Source: Actinernus sp. WN-2022 (Eukaryota; Cnidaria; Anthozoa; Actiniaria; Actinernidae). From it: 64,000 nucleotides of DNA. Both the position numbers and the translations under genes were made by a program. Below, in pieces: positions 36,509 through 47,239 of this stretch. A model generated the notes under the pieces. It saw nothing but the letters and a program-made list of their open reading frames with translations, did no database searches and was not told the origin of the DNA. Within the stretch, counting starts at the first letter, position 1, and the number at the start of each line of letters is the position of its first letter. The DNA lies in the NCBI GenBank assembly GCA_030867875.1, contig JAOWCC010000056.1:124001-188000 (forward strand). The letters run 5' to 3'.

Positions 36509-36930
36509 CAATGGACCATTTTCTCAAGTATGCGCACGCAACAGGCTTGACGGGCCGGTAAATACTTCACGTGGGAATCACGTAGTGGTTTCCTATAACC
36601 CTCCCTATTATTTCAACCAATACTAAATCCAAGCTTTTTTTGCTCTGACGAAGGGCTAACGCTCGAAACGTCAGCTGCTACTCGCTTTCCACGGCGGTTA
36701 GCATACCTCAATCGACTTTAGTTGATTACATACCAGTCTAAATCCAAGCTGCCTACATGAAGTATTTCTTGGCGGGCCGTGAGTTTTGTTAGCTTTTGTT
36801 AGACTCGTTCTGATGCGACAGCCTTTGTTATTCAAATTATCGGCTATTGTTCAAAAATTGGCGGCTATTGTTCAAAAAGCGATTTGGCGGGCCAATATTG
36901 CGTGCGCATACCTGAGAAAATGGTCTATAG
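36509..36930. mobile_element. Inverted-repeat element hosting a Penelope-derived insert
   Basis: AATGGACCATTTTCTCAAGT and TATGCGCACGCAA (36509-36545) are matched inverted by TTGCGTGCGCATAC (36898-36911) and CTGAGAAAATGG. Arms are about 45 bp, with no coding. Confidence 0.55.
36636..36737 (+). mobile_element. 102-bp insertion consisting of a Penelope-like 3' end
   Basis: A perfect 13-bp direct repeat CTAAATCCAAGCT lies at 36623-36635 and 36738-36750. The insert starts with a few T, then the hairpin CTGACGAAGGGCTAACGCTC-GAAACGTCAG, and ends ACATACCAGT. The same ~95 bp close the Penelope-like coding remnants at 42730-42833 and 53775-53876. It is therefore an extremely 5'-truncated PLE copy with its target duplication intact. 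Confidence 0.8.
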
Positions 36931-37997
36931 ATTGAATGAGCCTGGCTTCCTCTGGGGACAAGTGTGTCGTTTTTGAGAAGAATAACTACATATTCAAACG
37001 TATACATACGTATATGGTGTACTTTGACGTCCTCTCGCCAGCGCGCATGCTCTTCTAAGTTTCCCTCTTGCATGGTGAATGACAGTCTCGACCCAAGACC
37101 CTTCTCTTATTTCTTACTGCGCATGCTCGACGAAATCGTACGGCTCTGGGAAACTCCAGATATGCAAATGAGGTTTGTAGCCAAAATCTGGCTACAGTCC
37201 TCACAGCGCATGCTCAAAACTTCAGAAATAAAATGGCGTACAACTGGCGTTTATAGCTTAGACTTAGTTTGTTATTAGAAAGGCAGAGAAAGGCTGTTTG
37301 TTTTCTTGAAACCACAGCAGAAAATGATTATAGAAGCCATTGTTTGTCCAAGAAAGGATGTTTACGGCGTGCTGCCCATATAGGATTCGGCTGGGGTAAG
37401 CAATCAAATTATGGGTTTACTACGGCTGGACAAAAATACCAAACAAAGTGTTCTATGCTACAGAAGACAGTCAACCAAATTTCAGAGAAATACAAGGTAT
37501 TGTTGTTGATGAGGCGCATGTATGACTGGTGAATGCTGGTGACCGGGTAGTCAGTAGTGAATGCTTGTTTAAATTTGCTATTACAGTAAACATTTTCGTC
37601 TACTAAAATGATATGTACACGATTGCAATGTAATTCCACCCCTTGTCATCGTGGTTAGTATGATGCGCCAACGCGGCGAAAGGATTTGAGAGAGATCAAG
37701 GAGGACTTCTTGTTGTATTGTAATGTTTGTATTTGATTTTCTCTTCGAGAGAACTTACACAAGACGACTGATAACAACTGAGGACGAACGCGTCTCACCT
37801 AGACCACAGGGTAAACACGACTAAAAGCTTCTATGCGCATGCGCATGCGTGTGCAATATGCTAATTATCCAGGCGTATCCATTCCGCCGTCCTTGATATA
37901 TCAAAATAAAGGTTAACTGTAACAAATTGCTTCAAAATGTTTGTTTGCGCGATACTAACAATAGAGGTAGCTAATAATGTTCTCGACTACACTAGAT

Positions 37998-38881
37998 TTA
38001 GCGAATCTGTTCTTCTTTTGGAAGAAGTAGGCACAGTTCCACTATGGGCCTAACAAATGTTCCACTGTTTGTCTTGACGGTCACAACTCTGACTAGTTGG
38101 TCCGGTCCAGGATCTGTCTTCGTAACTCGACCGAGGGGCCACTGGCAAGGCGGTGCTCGATTGTCCTTGATAAGTACTACATCATCTACACACAGGTTTT
38201 TTTCTGGAACCTCCACTTGTTTAAACCGTTGAAGGCTGTTCAGGTATTCTGTTGCCCAGCGTTTCCAAAAGTGTTGCACCACTGTTTGACAGAGTTGCCA
38301 GCGCTTCAACATATGTATGGGTTTAGTAACAGGATGGACTGGCAGTGCCTCCAGTGGTCGCCCAATCAGGAAGTGACCTGGGGTAAGCGGGTTGATGCTA
38401 TCATCATCATTGGCGTCAAGCGTAGCAGTTAGTGGTCTCGAGTTAAGACAAGCTTCAATTTGACACAATAGAGTTGCCATTTCTTCAAATGTCAGCTTGT
38501 TTTACCTACTATTCGCTTTAGATGTCGTTTGCAGGCTTTGACTCCATTTTCCCAGAGAGAACCATGATGGGAGCCAGTGGGAGGGCTGAACTTCCACTGG
38601 ATGCCTTGTGAGGAGCAGAAGTCGATAACTGATTCTCGAGTATCTTGTTGGAAAAGTAAACGAAAGAGTTCCTTTAAATCTTTATTTGCACGACTGAAGC
38701 AAGTAGCATTATCACTCCATATTTGACCAGGCTTTCCTCTTCTAGCAACAAATTGACGTAGAGCAGCAAGAAATGCTTCAGCAGTGAGGTCAGAGACTAG
38801 CTCGACGTGACAAGACTTGGTTTCTAAACAAACGAAGATAGCCACATAAATCAAAAATATCAAAAATGTCCAGTCCGCCAA
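37998..38881 (-). pseudogene. BEL/Pao pol remnant, integrase core and C-terminal domain (copy A)
   Basis: Two frames are separated by one lost base near 38490. The first (38492-38881) carries the integrase core: YVAIFVCLETKSCHVELVSD, QIWSDNATCF (catalytic Asp) and GSLWENGVKACKRHLKRIVG (catalytic Glu); the first catalytic Asp is lost at its truncated start. The second (37998-38480) is the BEL/Pao C-terminal domain: LLCQIEACLNSRPLTA, LTPGHFLIGRPLEALP, QHFWKRWATEYLNSLQ, VVLIKDNRAPPCQWPLGRV. There is no RT or LTR nearby. Confidence 0.9.
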
Positions 38882-40885
38882 AATAATGTTAATAGAGTAT
38901 CTAGTATTTTTTGTGGTAACGTCAAAATACTAGTTATTTGGTGAAATAAAAACTGGTGGTCCGCCAACAACGTCTATTGTTTATGCTTTGGGGGAAACAC
39001 GTCTTGGTTATATGCGAAAACTGCATTATTAGCATTGATCCTCTTAATATCGCGTTTTCATTGAATTTTTGCGGAATTTCACAAAATGATAAAAACTGAT
39101 TTTAGTTGAGAATGCGTTAAGAATGATTCAACCGCCGACAGGCTTCCCAGACTCGACGTATATTTCCCGCTTATTAGTCTGTTGGGTTACCTGTGGGTTA
39201 TCGATTATCTCAGAAGAGTTTCTTTAATTGCTCCGTGTGAATTCTCTTTTCCGATTCCTACGAAATAAATAGAGGATATTATACGGTGGTGATAAGATAT
39301 GAAGTTTATCCTCGAGAGTCGAAAACATTTCACGAGTGAGCGCAGCGAACGAGTGAAATGTTTACGACTCGACTGAAACTTCATATCTTAAAACCACCGT
39401 GTAATTTTCTTTTTATTATATGGACAATTAAACTACTCTAAGAACTCTTAACTCTTATCTATTCATTTTACTTACTACTGTCAGTACAAACTTCTTCGTG
39501 ATCTTTCTAAGCTGGCGGGAGTTTCATCGGGTTTTCTTGTCTCTTCGTTGCAGTCGAGAAAATCTTTAGAAAGTTTTAGATCGTAGTTGGCTTTTTGTGC
39601 TCGAAATATTCATTGTCGTGCAGCTCATTTAAGCTGTTTGCATCTTCCTCTGTGATTTTCACAAACCTGCCGCCATCTTTGTGGGTTCAAAAGGCGGCAA
39701 ACGTGACGTCATCGATATTTTCACTAGTGAGGATATGAAAATACGCTACTCAGTACCCGGATGTAGTTTCGTATGAGTTCTACGAGTGGTTTATTTCTCC
39801 GTAAAACACTATCGTCCATATAATAAATCTTCAATAATAAAAGATTGATACTTAATGAAGTTGTGTGAATGGTATTTTTTTTGGCGATTTGGGGCCTTCT
39901 AAAGCAGTTTATTAGGATTCGAAGTTTTGACCATTAGCCGCGGCTCTAAAAAAATCCACAAGGTAGGCAACTCGACCTCGCCAAAGCACAGACTTGCCTC
40001 AAAGATCACCCAAAAATCGGCACTTGATCGTCGCTCGCTATTCAGCTTTCGGCACAGGAGGGAATAGTTATCAAGCAACATCTGATCCGAGATTTAGGAA
40101 AATCCATCAAATTTATCACCGCCAAACGGCCTCCTCAAGACCCAAAAAGCGCGACCTTCCTATGATCTGTACAAACCAGACCGACCAAAGCGGTCAAAAA
40201 TTATCCCGCCCCTGCCCCAAACGATGCAAATCGCGTTTTCCATGGGGAATACGCAAGCGCAAAATTATACTTCCACTCGGGGAATGTATGCAAATAATCT
40301 TTTCCATGGAAAGATTCCTAAGCGCGAAATATACGTCGAGTCTGGGAAGCCTGTGATTCAACATCACGTATGCAAATTTAATTATAAATGATAGAATATT
40401 TTTATTGATTGGTATAATTAACATGAAAATATTGATATAAACTCTGTGTGGTTCTAATATACAGTAGTTGAAAAATGAGTTCCAACGAAGGTCGAGCGCT
40501 TTCACAAACACCATGAAATAAGCTGTAAGGGTAGTATCTCGTAGTTGAATGTTTTTTATAGATTTAGGGTGCAATATTGTCTATTAGTCCAAAATCTATT
40601 TTATGAGTTTAGTGCAACCGATTTCTTCTAACATAAACGTTACGAACGCACTTCACTAATCTATGATTACAGCTAGTTTTAGTATTACATAGGCCTGGGC
40701 GCGAAACAATATCCCAGTACGTTTTCGCGCCCACCCGGTGAATCTCAGCTTTTCAAGATGGCGGATAAAGATAGCAGCCCACGCTTTCGGGGGATATTTG
40801 TTGACAATATGTTGCTAGTAAAGATAGTTAAACACCATTAATGGTTTATTTTCTAAACAAGAACACCCGCAGACTGCTCGCAACC
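38882..40885. other. Copy A, non-coding stretch with a hairpin MITE
   Basis: The stretch holds the hairpin MITE at 39268-39835. The remainder (39836-40885) is unrecognised. A frame at 39994-40356 is conserved in copy B but is frame-changed at its 3' end there, so it is not a likely gene. Confidence 0.5.
39268..39835. mobile_element. Hairpin MITE, copy A
   Basis: It is the same family as 14105-14760. A near-perfect hairpin (about 39278-39408: ATACGGTGGTGATAAGATAT ... complement) with TTCACGAGTGAG/CTCACTCGT-type core is followed by a segment bounded by TTTTTATTATATGGAC and its complement. Confidence 0.75.
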
Positions 40886-41649
40886 TTATCGTTACTACTC
40901 CTAGAACTTCACACCGTTTACTGTTTACCTATAAGACCAAAAAGCTAACAATCCCGGCCGCCATATTGTTTCTGCTTGTAGTTGTCCTACTGAATTAATG
41001 TATAGTTACCTGGATAAGCAGATGGCTCCTTTCGTGCAGTCTTTACCTTCCTACATTAAGGACACTAACCATGCACTTCAGATTTTTTACTAGTTTACAT
41101 TTCCTACCGACAATAATTTCCTATCCAATATGGACGTTAAGTCTCGGTCTTTACACTGTCATACCCAATGACGAGGGACTTAAAGCACTTAAACACGTTT
41201 TTAACCGCCGCACTATCCTCGAACATAGCACCGAAACTCAGTACTTCGTTTAGCCGAGCTCGTTCTTACTCTCAGTTGCTTTTCATTTTCTGGCTAATTT
41301 TACAAGCAGTCTAACGGCGTAGCTATGGGCACGAAAATGGGCTCCAGCTATATATGCTAACCTTTTTGTTGGTTATGTAGTGGAACAAATTTTTGATCAG
41401 TACGACGGTCCTACTCCTAATTTTTTCGGTCGTTACATCGATGACTGCATCGGTGCAACTTCTTGTAGTAAACGCGATCTAGAATAACGGCTTATTGATT
41501 TTGTTAACAACTTTCATCCAGCTCTCGACTTTACATGGGAGATTTCATATATTTCTATCACTTTTTGGATGTCAATGTTTCTGTTAGCGGCAATAGTATA
41601 ACCATGCACTACTGTTCATTACAAGCCAACTGATTCACACAGTTATTTA

Positions 41650-42246
41650 TTGTTTTTATCTTCTCATCCTACACATGTTAAACCCTCTATCACGTACTCT
41701 CAATTCCTTAGGCTTCTCCGTTTGTGCAGCGATGAATCCGACTTCAATTCAAAGTCCGAGGAGATGCACCAGTTCTTTGTCGAGCGCAGTTATCCTAACG
41801 CTGTCGTGACAACTGCATTGGATCGCGTCCGTGACACCGACAGAAGAACTGCTCTGCTACCGTCCGATCCGAAGACTGAATATAGGATTCCGTTTCCATT
41901 GACACATACCATCCGTCTAATCTGTATATCAAGTAAATTATCCAGAATAACTTTAAGATTTTACAGAGTGATCCAGAGACCATCTCTATTTTCCCGCAGC
42001 CTCCTGTCATTTCTTTCAAACGTGACAAGAATCTCCGTGATTCCTAGCCAAAGGATCACTATATACAGCCTGATCTTCAACCAGGCACTTTTAAATGTTC
42101 TAGGACACGATACAATACCTGTGCTTATACTAAAACTACGGCACTTATTTCAGGACCTAATGGCTCTCTTAAAGCTTCTTAAAGTCACTGATCATTTTGA
42201 TTGTACTTCCAGTAATGTTATTTATTGTATCACCTGCACACTTTAA
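41650..42246 (+). pseudogene. Penelope-like RT C-terminal fragment (copy A)
   Basis: This open frame of about 198 codons reads through SSHPTHVKPSITYSQFLRLL and the CSDESDFNSKSEEM segment, which follow the RT palm in PLEs. It then slips out of the family frame near 41900 (RIPFPLTH...). It ends at the in-frame stop after YCITCTL. Confidence 0.75.
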
Positions 42247-42306
42247 TGTAACAAATTCTACATCAGAGAAACAGGGCGAAGATTAGGAGATCGATTCCGC
42301 GAGCAC

Positions 42307-42522
42307 TTGCTGGATGTTAGAACTAACAGCAAGGATCTTGCCAAACCTGTAGCTCGCCACTTTAACCTTCCTGGCCATTGTATTAATCACATCATTGTAT
42401 ACGGAATTTCTCTTCATCAAGGTACTTCCGACACCCGTAAACGAAAAGAACAGAACTTTATTTTCAAATTAGGCACTACTTTGGCACCTTACGGCATTAA
42501 TGAACGCTTTTCGTTCATTTAA
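42307..42522 (+). pseudogene. Penelope-like GIY-YIG C-terminal fragment (copy A)
   Basis: The peptide KPVARHFNLPGHCINHIIVYG and TLAPYGINERFSFI is the C-terminal end of the PLE endonuclease domain. It is in frame with CNKFYIRETGRRLGDRF upstream, but a stop (near 42245) separates it from the GIY motif start. The copy B equivalent (53355-53570) has two visible residue changes. Confidence 0.8.
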
Positions 42523-42735
42523 TTTCAGAATTCACGTATTCACTCACACTTAGATCAGCATGTTTCGTTAGTTTATTCATCAACACTTTTTATTGTTCCT
42601 GTTTACAGCTATTAGCATTTCTATTATTGGCGCAATTTCCTTTGATCCCAATTGATCCGAGTACATGTTTCCTCAGCAGTAATCATGCACTCAACACTTT
42701 ATAAACCGTCTCCCCACCCACAATTCGCTCTTTTG

Positions 42736-42833
42736 CTCTGACGAAGCGCTAGCGCTCGAAACGTCAGCTGCTACTCGCTTCCCACGGCGGTTAGCATACC
42801 TCAATCGACTTTAGTTGATTACATACCAGTGTT
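42736..42833 (+). other. Penelope-like terminal hairpin with hammerhead-like core (copy A)
   Basis: CTGACGA, AGCGCTAGCGCT and CGAAACGTCAG form a hairpin that has the CUGANGA and GAAA boxes of a hammerhead ribozyme. PLE termini are known to carry such ribozymes. The same arrangement is at 36646. The stem III part is minimal, so ribozyme activity is an inference. Confidence 0.5.
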
Positions 42834-42872
42834 TATCTTCCCCGCCGACGCAGACCAACACTAGTTTTTACA

Positions 42873-43072
42873 GGAACTAGTTGATCATCATAGCTAAACA
42901 CCTCCTGAGTAACGTAATCAGGTACTATCATGCTGTACTGAAAACGAAAGCTTTCAATCTATCGATATTACAGTAACTAGTTACCCATCATAGCTAAACA
43001 CCTCCTGAGTAACCTAATCAGGTGCTATTATGTTGTACCCAAAACGAAACCGTTCAATATATCGAAATTCCA
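42873..43072. repeat. 100-bp tandem repeat, 2 units (copy A)
   Basis: AACTAGTTGATCATCATAGC begins one unit and AACTAGTTACCCATCATAGC the next, exactly 100 bp apart. Each unit carries AAACACCTCCTGAGTAAC. Confidence 0.85.
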
Positions 43073-43084
43073 AGTGCATTGACT

Positions 43085-43215
43085 CTTAATTGCTTTCGAG
43101 GATTTTTCTCCGGTTTTCCTCCCTCCACAAAAAGCCAACACGCTAAATTCCAAACTCGATCTGTGGTTTAGCTGGGATCTGACTTTGATCATCCCCTATG
43201 GTTGTTTCAGGTCTC
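43085..43215 (+). mobile_element. SINE-like body (copy A)
   Basis: TTTTTCTCCGGTTTTCCTCC and TTTCAGGTCTCGTTAGAAAT match the body of the element at 22625. No Pol III head is recognised here. The same piece is at 54228-54370 in copy B. Confidence 0.5.
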
Positions 43216-43882
43216 GTTAGAAATTCAGATTTCGATAGATCACTCGCCATCGGCGTGTTTGAACCTGACTCTAAGTACCGAATTGTTGTACCTACTTTTA
43301 TTTTTTAAACCTCTCATGGAAAAGAACATGTGCTTCATTAAAATCGAAGTAACGTCGTGTCCATATAAACTCTTTATATGTTTGGTCTTTTCTGCCTTTG
43401 CAACCCTGATTTTTGGCGCGAAGTTTTATCTCCAAAACGAAAATGTAGCGTTCGCAAGGGAATACGTAATACGTAAACATTGTACATTTTCTAGCTTTCA
43501 ATTGGAAATTCCCCTACAACTCATAACTAAAGTAATATTCCTGTATGTATACAGGGAGGTGTATTTATTTCGTCATTACAATTTCAAACGTGCGTGGGTG
43601 ACCACATTGAATCATACTTCAAGGAGAAAATGTAATTTAATGGATCTATCCATTCCAAACCTGAACATTCCCCAGCATTTGTGGGGCATTTGACTGAGTT
43701 TCTGTTCCGGGTAGGGCATTTGCCAGCAAAGAAAAGTTGAGGGGGGAGGGGGGGGGGGGAGAATTCCCGGTTTGCACTATTACGTCAGTTGAACACAACT
43801 ACGAGAATCCTGTTTCGAATCGAATTCTTTTTGTTATTCAGATTTTTGAACTCCTCTGAGAATACCAAGACAATGTTCTAAA
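43216..43882. other. Copy A, non-coding
   Basis: A frame at 43202-43693 has no recognised domain and is interrupted in copy B, so it is not a gene. A G-rich low-complexity run lies at about 43741-43761. Confidence 0.5.
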
Positions 43883-43886
43883 TTAG

Positions 43887-44730
43887 GGACCGTTCATTTT
43901 TATCGGAAAAGGGGGAGGGGGTGTGTGGCAGGCGGTGGATTTGTGGGGGGGGGGGGGGGGGTGGTCATTAATAAAAAACTGCTCTTTAAAGGGGGTGTTA
44001 GCTAAAATATGAGCTCTTTTAAGGGGAGTCATCTGGAAAAATAACAGTTTCAAAGAAAGGGGCGTTGTTAGTCTTTTCAATATATAATCACTTTTATTCA
44101 TTTTTTATCAATAACATTCTTAACTTGTAGCTTGAATATTGATCGGTAAGCAGATGGTTTTATTTTTAAACATCAAATATCTTAGCTTTGTTGTCTGTTT
44201 CATAACATTAACATAGTAAACGGTGGAAAATGGAAAGAAAATCAATGACAAGCAACTGCAATAAACAATAAAGCGCGTACGTACTGCATGTTCATGGTTC
44301 GAGCTATACACGTGTCCCCCATTTTAATTGAACTATAAATTCCGTTTATTGTTCCTCGTCTTAAAGTATTTCTGAAAGCAATCAATAGAGTCAGTAACGA
44401 GCTCCAGGTACTTTTTATTCATTCATCTCTCGATGTCCTTTATTGGGAGACAGAGAAGGAAGATGTTGTTCTTGCTGTCATCAATGTTGATGAGGGATAC
44501 AACACAACCGTGTCACGATCCGGAATAGCTGTGAAAAGGAGGGACTGGTCCAATTGTTTTCTATTCCTGACGGTAAACATACTGTAAGATCTACTTGTAA
44601 CGTGGGGAGGGTGGTGTGTCAGGCAAAAATCAGAGATTTTCAGAGGTCATGCCAAAAATTATTGCAACATTTGGGGAACAAAGCCTTCAAATCCACCGCC
44701 GCCCCCCTCCTGATAAAAAATGAACGGTCC
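43887..44730. mobile_element. Harbinger-like non-autonomous element (copy A)
   Basis: The inverted ends GGACCGTTCATTTTTATC (left) and GATAAAAAATGAACGGTCC (right) are flanked by TTAG direct repeats (43883-43886 / 44731-44734). A TTA-type target and GG/CC ends fit PIF/Harbinger. There is no transposase. A poly-G tract lies at about 43945-43960 inside. Copy B holds the same element at about 55032-55887. Confidence 0.65.
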
Positions 44731-44734
44731 TTAG

Positions 44735-45800
44735 AAGAACAAAAGCATCAGCTCAAATGATTCTGGTAGTTTGTATTCAACTGATGTAATTATAGTGTAA
44801 AACGCCTATTGGTCAAAGAGTCAAAATAGCGAATGTTTATAAGAGCCGATTTGCGCTCGTTCCAAAGCCCCACCCATGGTGGGGCATTTGCATAGCTTAG
44901 CCGACCTCATGGTGTGAGCATTTGCAACGTTCTGATTCAAAATTTAAAATGTCAAATGCCAGTGGGGTATGGGTACGTTTGGAATTGCTAAAGCCATAAG
45001 GAGTCTGCCACTGCACTACCGTTCCCTTGAAGCAAAGTAAATGAAGCCAGTTTCGATTAACCATTTGAGTAAATATACTCAAACCGAATGTTGTAAAACC
45101 TGTTTTACCAGAATACACAAGGCTGCATCCTAGCTTGTTCAGGAAACAGAAACTTCTACTTGTTCTGTAGCCACCCCTGATAACGAGTTCAGTATGGTAA
45201 GGACGACATACCCCACAAAGGAAGGCCTGCAACCCCTTATGACCGTGCCAGCAAACGAACCCAATCGAAACGTAAGCTGAAAATATGCTAGAAGAAACAT
45301 TTGATATAATCAGTGGGAACTGTGGCAAACAAATTTTGAATGATATTATCAGAAGTAAACCAGATAAAGAGCAGGTACATGTATTGCTCGTTTTCACGTG
45401 ACGTCATCGCCGCCATCTTGGTTGACGTCAACAAAAGATACCATGAAACCAAAATATTTCTTTGTTTGATTCAAACAACATGGCCGCCACGTCTTTGTTA
45501 TCTGAATCTCTGGGGATTGATTGCAAACCAGCAATAATATTGTATTTTTTTATTTCTGAAATATTCACTGTGCAAACTTTTAAAAGATACCAGGTAAAAG
45601 ATTAACTGATCAAAATTTGAGGTTTGAGGAATGTAGCTGTGCTGGGAAGTGTGCAATTGTGTTTTCAGTTTTCCATACATTTGTCACTTTTCTCGCGGAC
45701 TTTGACTGTACTCGTGATCTAACAAGAGAATTTAATGAGGAATCAGTTTTGTTATTTAAATCTCTGGAGATTGACTGAAAGACGAGAATCGCAGGAATAT
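44735..45800. other. Copy A, non-coding, with repeat related to 35775-36260
   Basis: The 166-codon minus-strand frame 44897-45397 is identical in copy B but shows no domain and no splice or neighbour support. The part 45540-45690 matches (inverted) sequence around the MULE-like MITE at 35812. Confidence 0.5.
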
Positions 45801-45819
45801 AATGATGTATTTCTCACAT

Positions 45820-47125
45820 TGCTCTGTTTTCTTTGTTCTTTCAGGGGAATATATCTCATATTTCCGTATCACACCTCTGTCAGTTTCTCTGTGCTCAGTT
45901 GCGGTGAATGTATATTTTCCATTCCACCGGCGAATATTTCACGAGAAATTTGTATTATTTGGTATTTACAAGAAGATTTATCACGAAAACACAGTAACTT
46001 ACCGGACCATAGACTGCACATTTTCTCGCCGGAAAACAAAACTTTCGAGTGGCGGACGCATCTGCAGACGGCTTATTGGCTGATAAAGAAAGGGCGCGAA
46101 ATTTCCTGCATTTTGATTGGCCTGATCTAGCCATGAAATACCGCTCTTTATTCTATAAACTACAGTGATTTACAAGGATTTCCAGCACTGAGAAACAGTG
46201 CTAGTGTGAGCATGAATGTTCTTTTTCAATCCTCAAATGCGGTCTTTTTTTTTTCAGGTAAACATGTGCATGCATTTTTTTCCTATAATTTTTTGGGCCC
46301 ACAAAGCACATGCATGATCTTTATTTTTGCTTGTGTTGCTTTGTAGGAAATTTATTTGGCAACAATGCAGCTTGCAGGATATTGTCTTTTGAAAACATGT
46401 ATAACACCATTTTTAAACATGAAATTCGTTCACAGTGAAACAATAGACAATACGAAAGATTGTCTCCAAATGTACAGGTCTATTGCGTGCAGTGAGAAAA
46501 CTCACCATTGTGAAAAATAAGCCATTTATCGGCCTTACCCCACGTACTGGGGTATGTGATTTATTGAATCATAACACCATTTTTAAACAGGAAATTCGTT
46601 CACAGTGAAACAATAGACAATACGAAAGATTGTCTCCAAATGCATTGGCTACAAATTCACTACTATTTAATTTGTTGACAATAGAAAACGTGAAGATGTT
46701 AATAATCCGTACAGTTTTTCGTGTACAGTTTTAGTGTAGGCGCACGAAGTTCAAAAATAGAGTTATGGCAAAAAGGTATAATAACAATCTCTCTTTTCAT
46801 AAATCATTAAGAAGCATTGTTTGCCTGGTTTATTGTTGCATGAAATTACCGTATGGCTTATCATTGTTAATTTGTTCTCGGCCAATAGTTCGAATCGAGT
46901 GCCACTCAGGACACGTCGTCTTTTTTTCATTTTCTACTTTCAAGTTACTTCTCCCTAAGAAAAGCGTTAGGGAATAAGTCGAGGGGAATATATATTAAAG
47001 CATTGTTTAAAAGGGAAGGGGAAATATATTCACCCGCAAAGAACAAAGAAACTGACAAAAGTGTGATGTGAAAATATGAGATATATTTCCCAGAAAGACA
47101 ACGAAAACAGAGCCATCTAAAAAAT
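45820..47125. mobile_element. Element with ~110-bp inverted arms (copy A)
   Basis: GCTCTGTTTTCTTTGTTCTT and ATATATCTCATATTTC (45820-45930) are matched inverted by 47020-47125. Inside is a 77-bp direct repeat (46402-46478 and 46571-46646, starting AACACCATTTTTAAACA). The copy B equivalent is about 56975-58650. The family is unknown. Confidence 0.6.
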
Positions 47126-47239
47126 AATATGTTCCAGTTCTTTAGTGTCATCGATCATAGTAAATATAGTGGGTGGTTAGGAAAGGCCACAAACTTCAAA
47201 GGGGATAACAAAGGCGTGCGATTCACCCTTCTCACGCGG

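Larger units (their letters stand above)
35625..38022. other. Intergenic region with MULE-like and Penelope-derived insertions
   Basis: The region includes an inverted pair 35625-35690 / 35743-35800, the 379-bp MITE at 35812, a hairpin 36308-36372, an inverted-repeat element about 36509-36930 interrupted by the 102-bp PLE end, and unrecognised sequence 36931-38022. No gene is seen. Confidence 0.5.
40890..42835 (+). mobile_element. Penelope-like retroelement, broken (copy A)
   Basis: RT and GIY-YIG coding is spread over several frames with internal stops. Recognisable parts in order are NPGRHIVSACSCPTEL (near 40950), SLPSYIKDTNHALQIF (near 41045), a FNMDVKSLYTVIPN-like block (near 41140), VAMGTKMG (near 41325), GRYIDDCIGATSC (near 41430, catalytic YIDD), DSHSYLLFLSSHPTHVKPSI (near 41635) and NVIYCITC then CNKFYI.ETGRRLGDRF (near 42210-42295, GIY-YIG). 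The end is the PLE terminal hairpin and TACCAGT (42833). Penelope-like elements pair RT with a GIY-YIG endonuclease, so the assignment is firm. Confidence 0.9.

Noticed and set aside
39994..40356. 120-codon frame in copy A, similar in copy B
   Set aside because: The 3' part is frameshifted between the copies and there is no domain.
43202..43693. 163-codon frame in copy A
   Set aside because: It is broken by a stop in copy B and overlaps the SINE-like body, so it is not a maintained gene.
44897..45397. 166-codon minus-strand frame identical in both duplicated copies
   Set aside because: Identity in copy B only reflects the recent duplication. The composition looks random and no domain was recognised on either strand.
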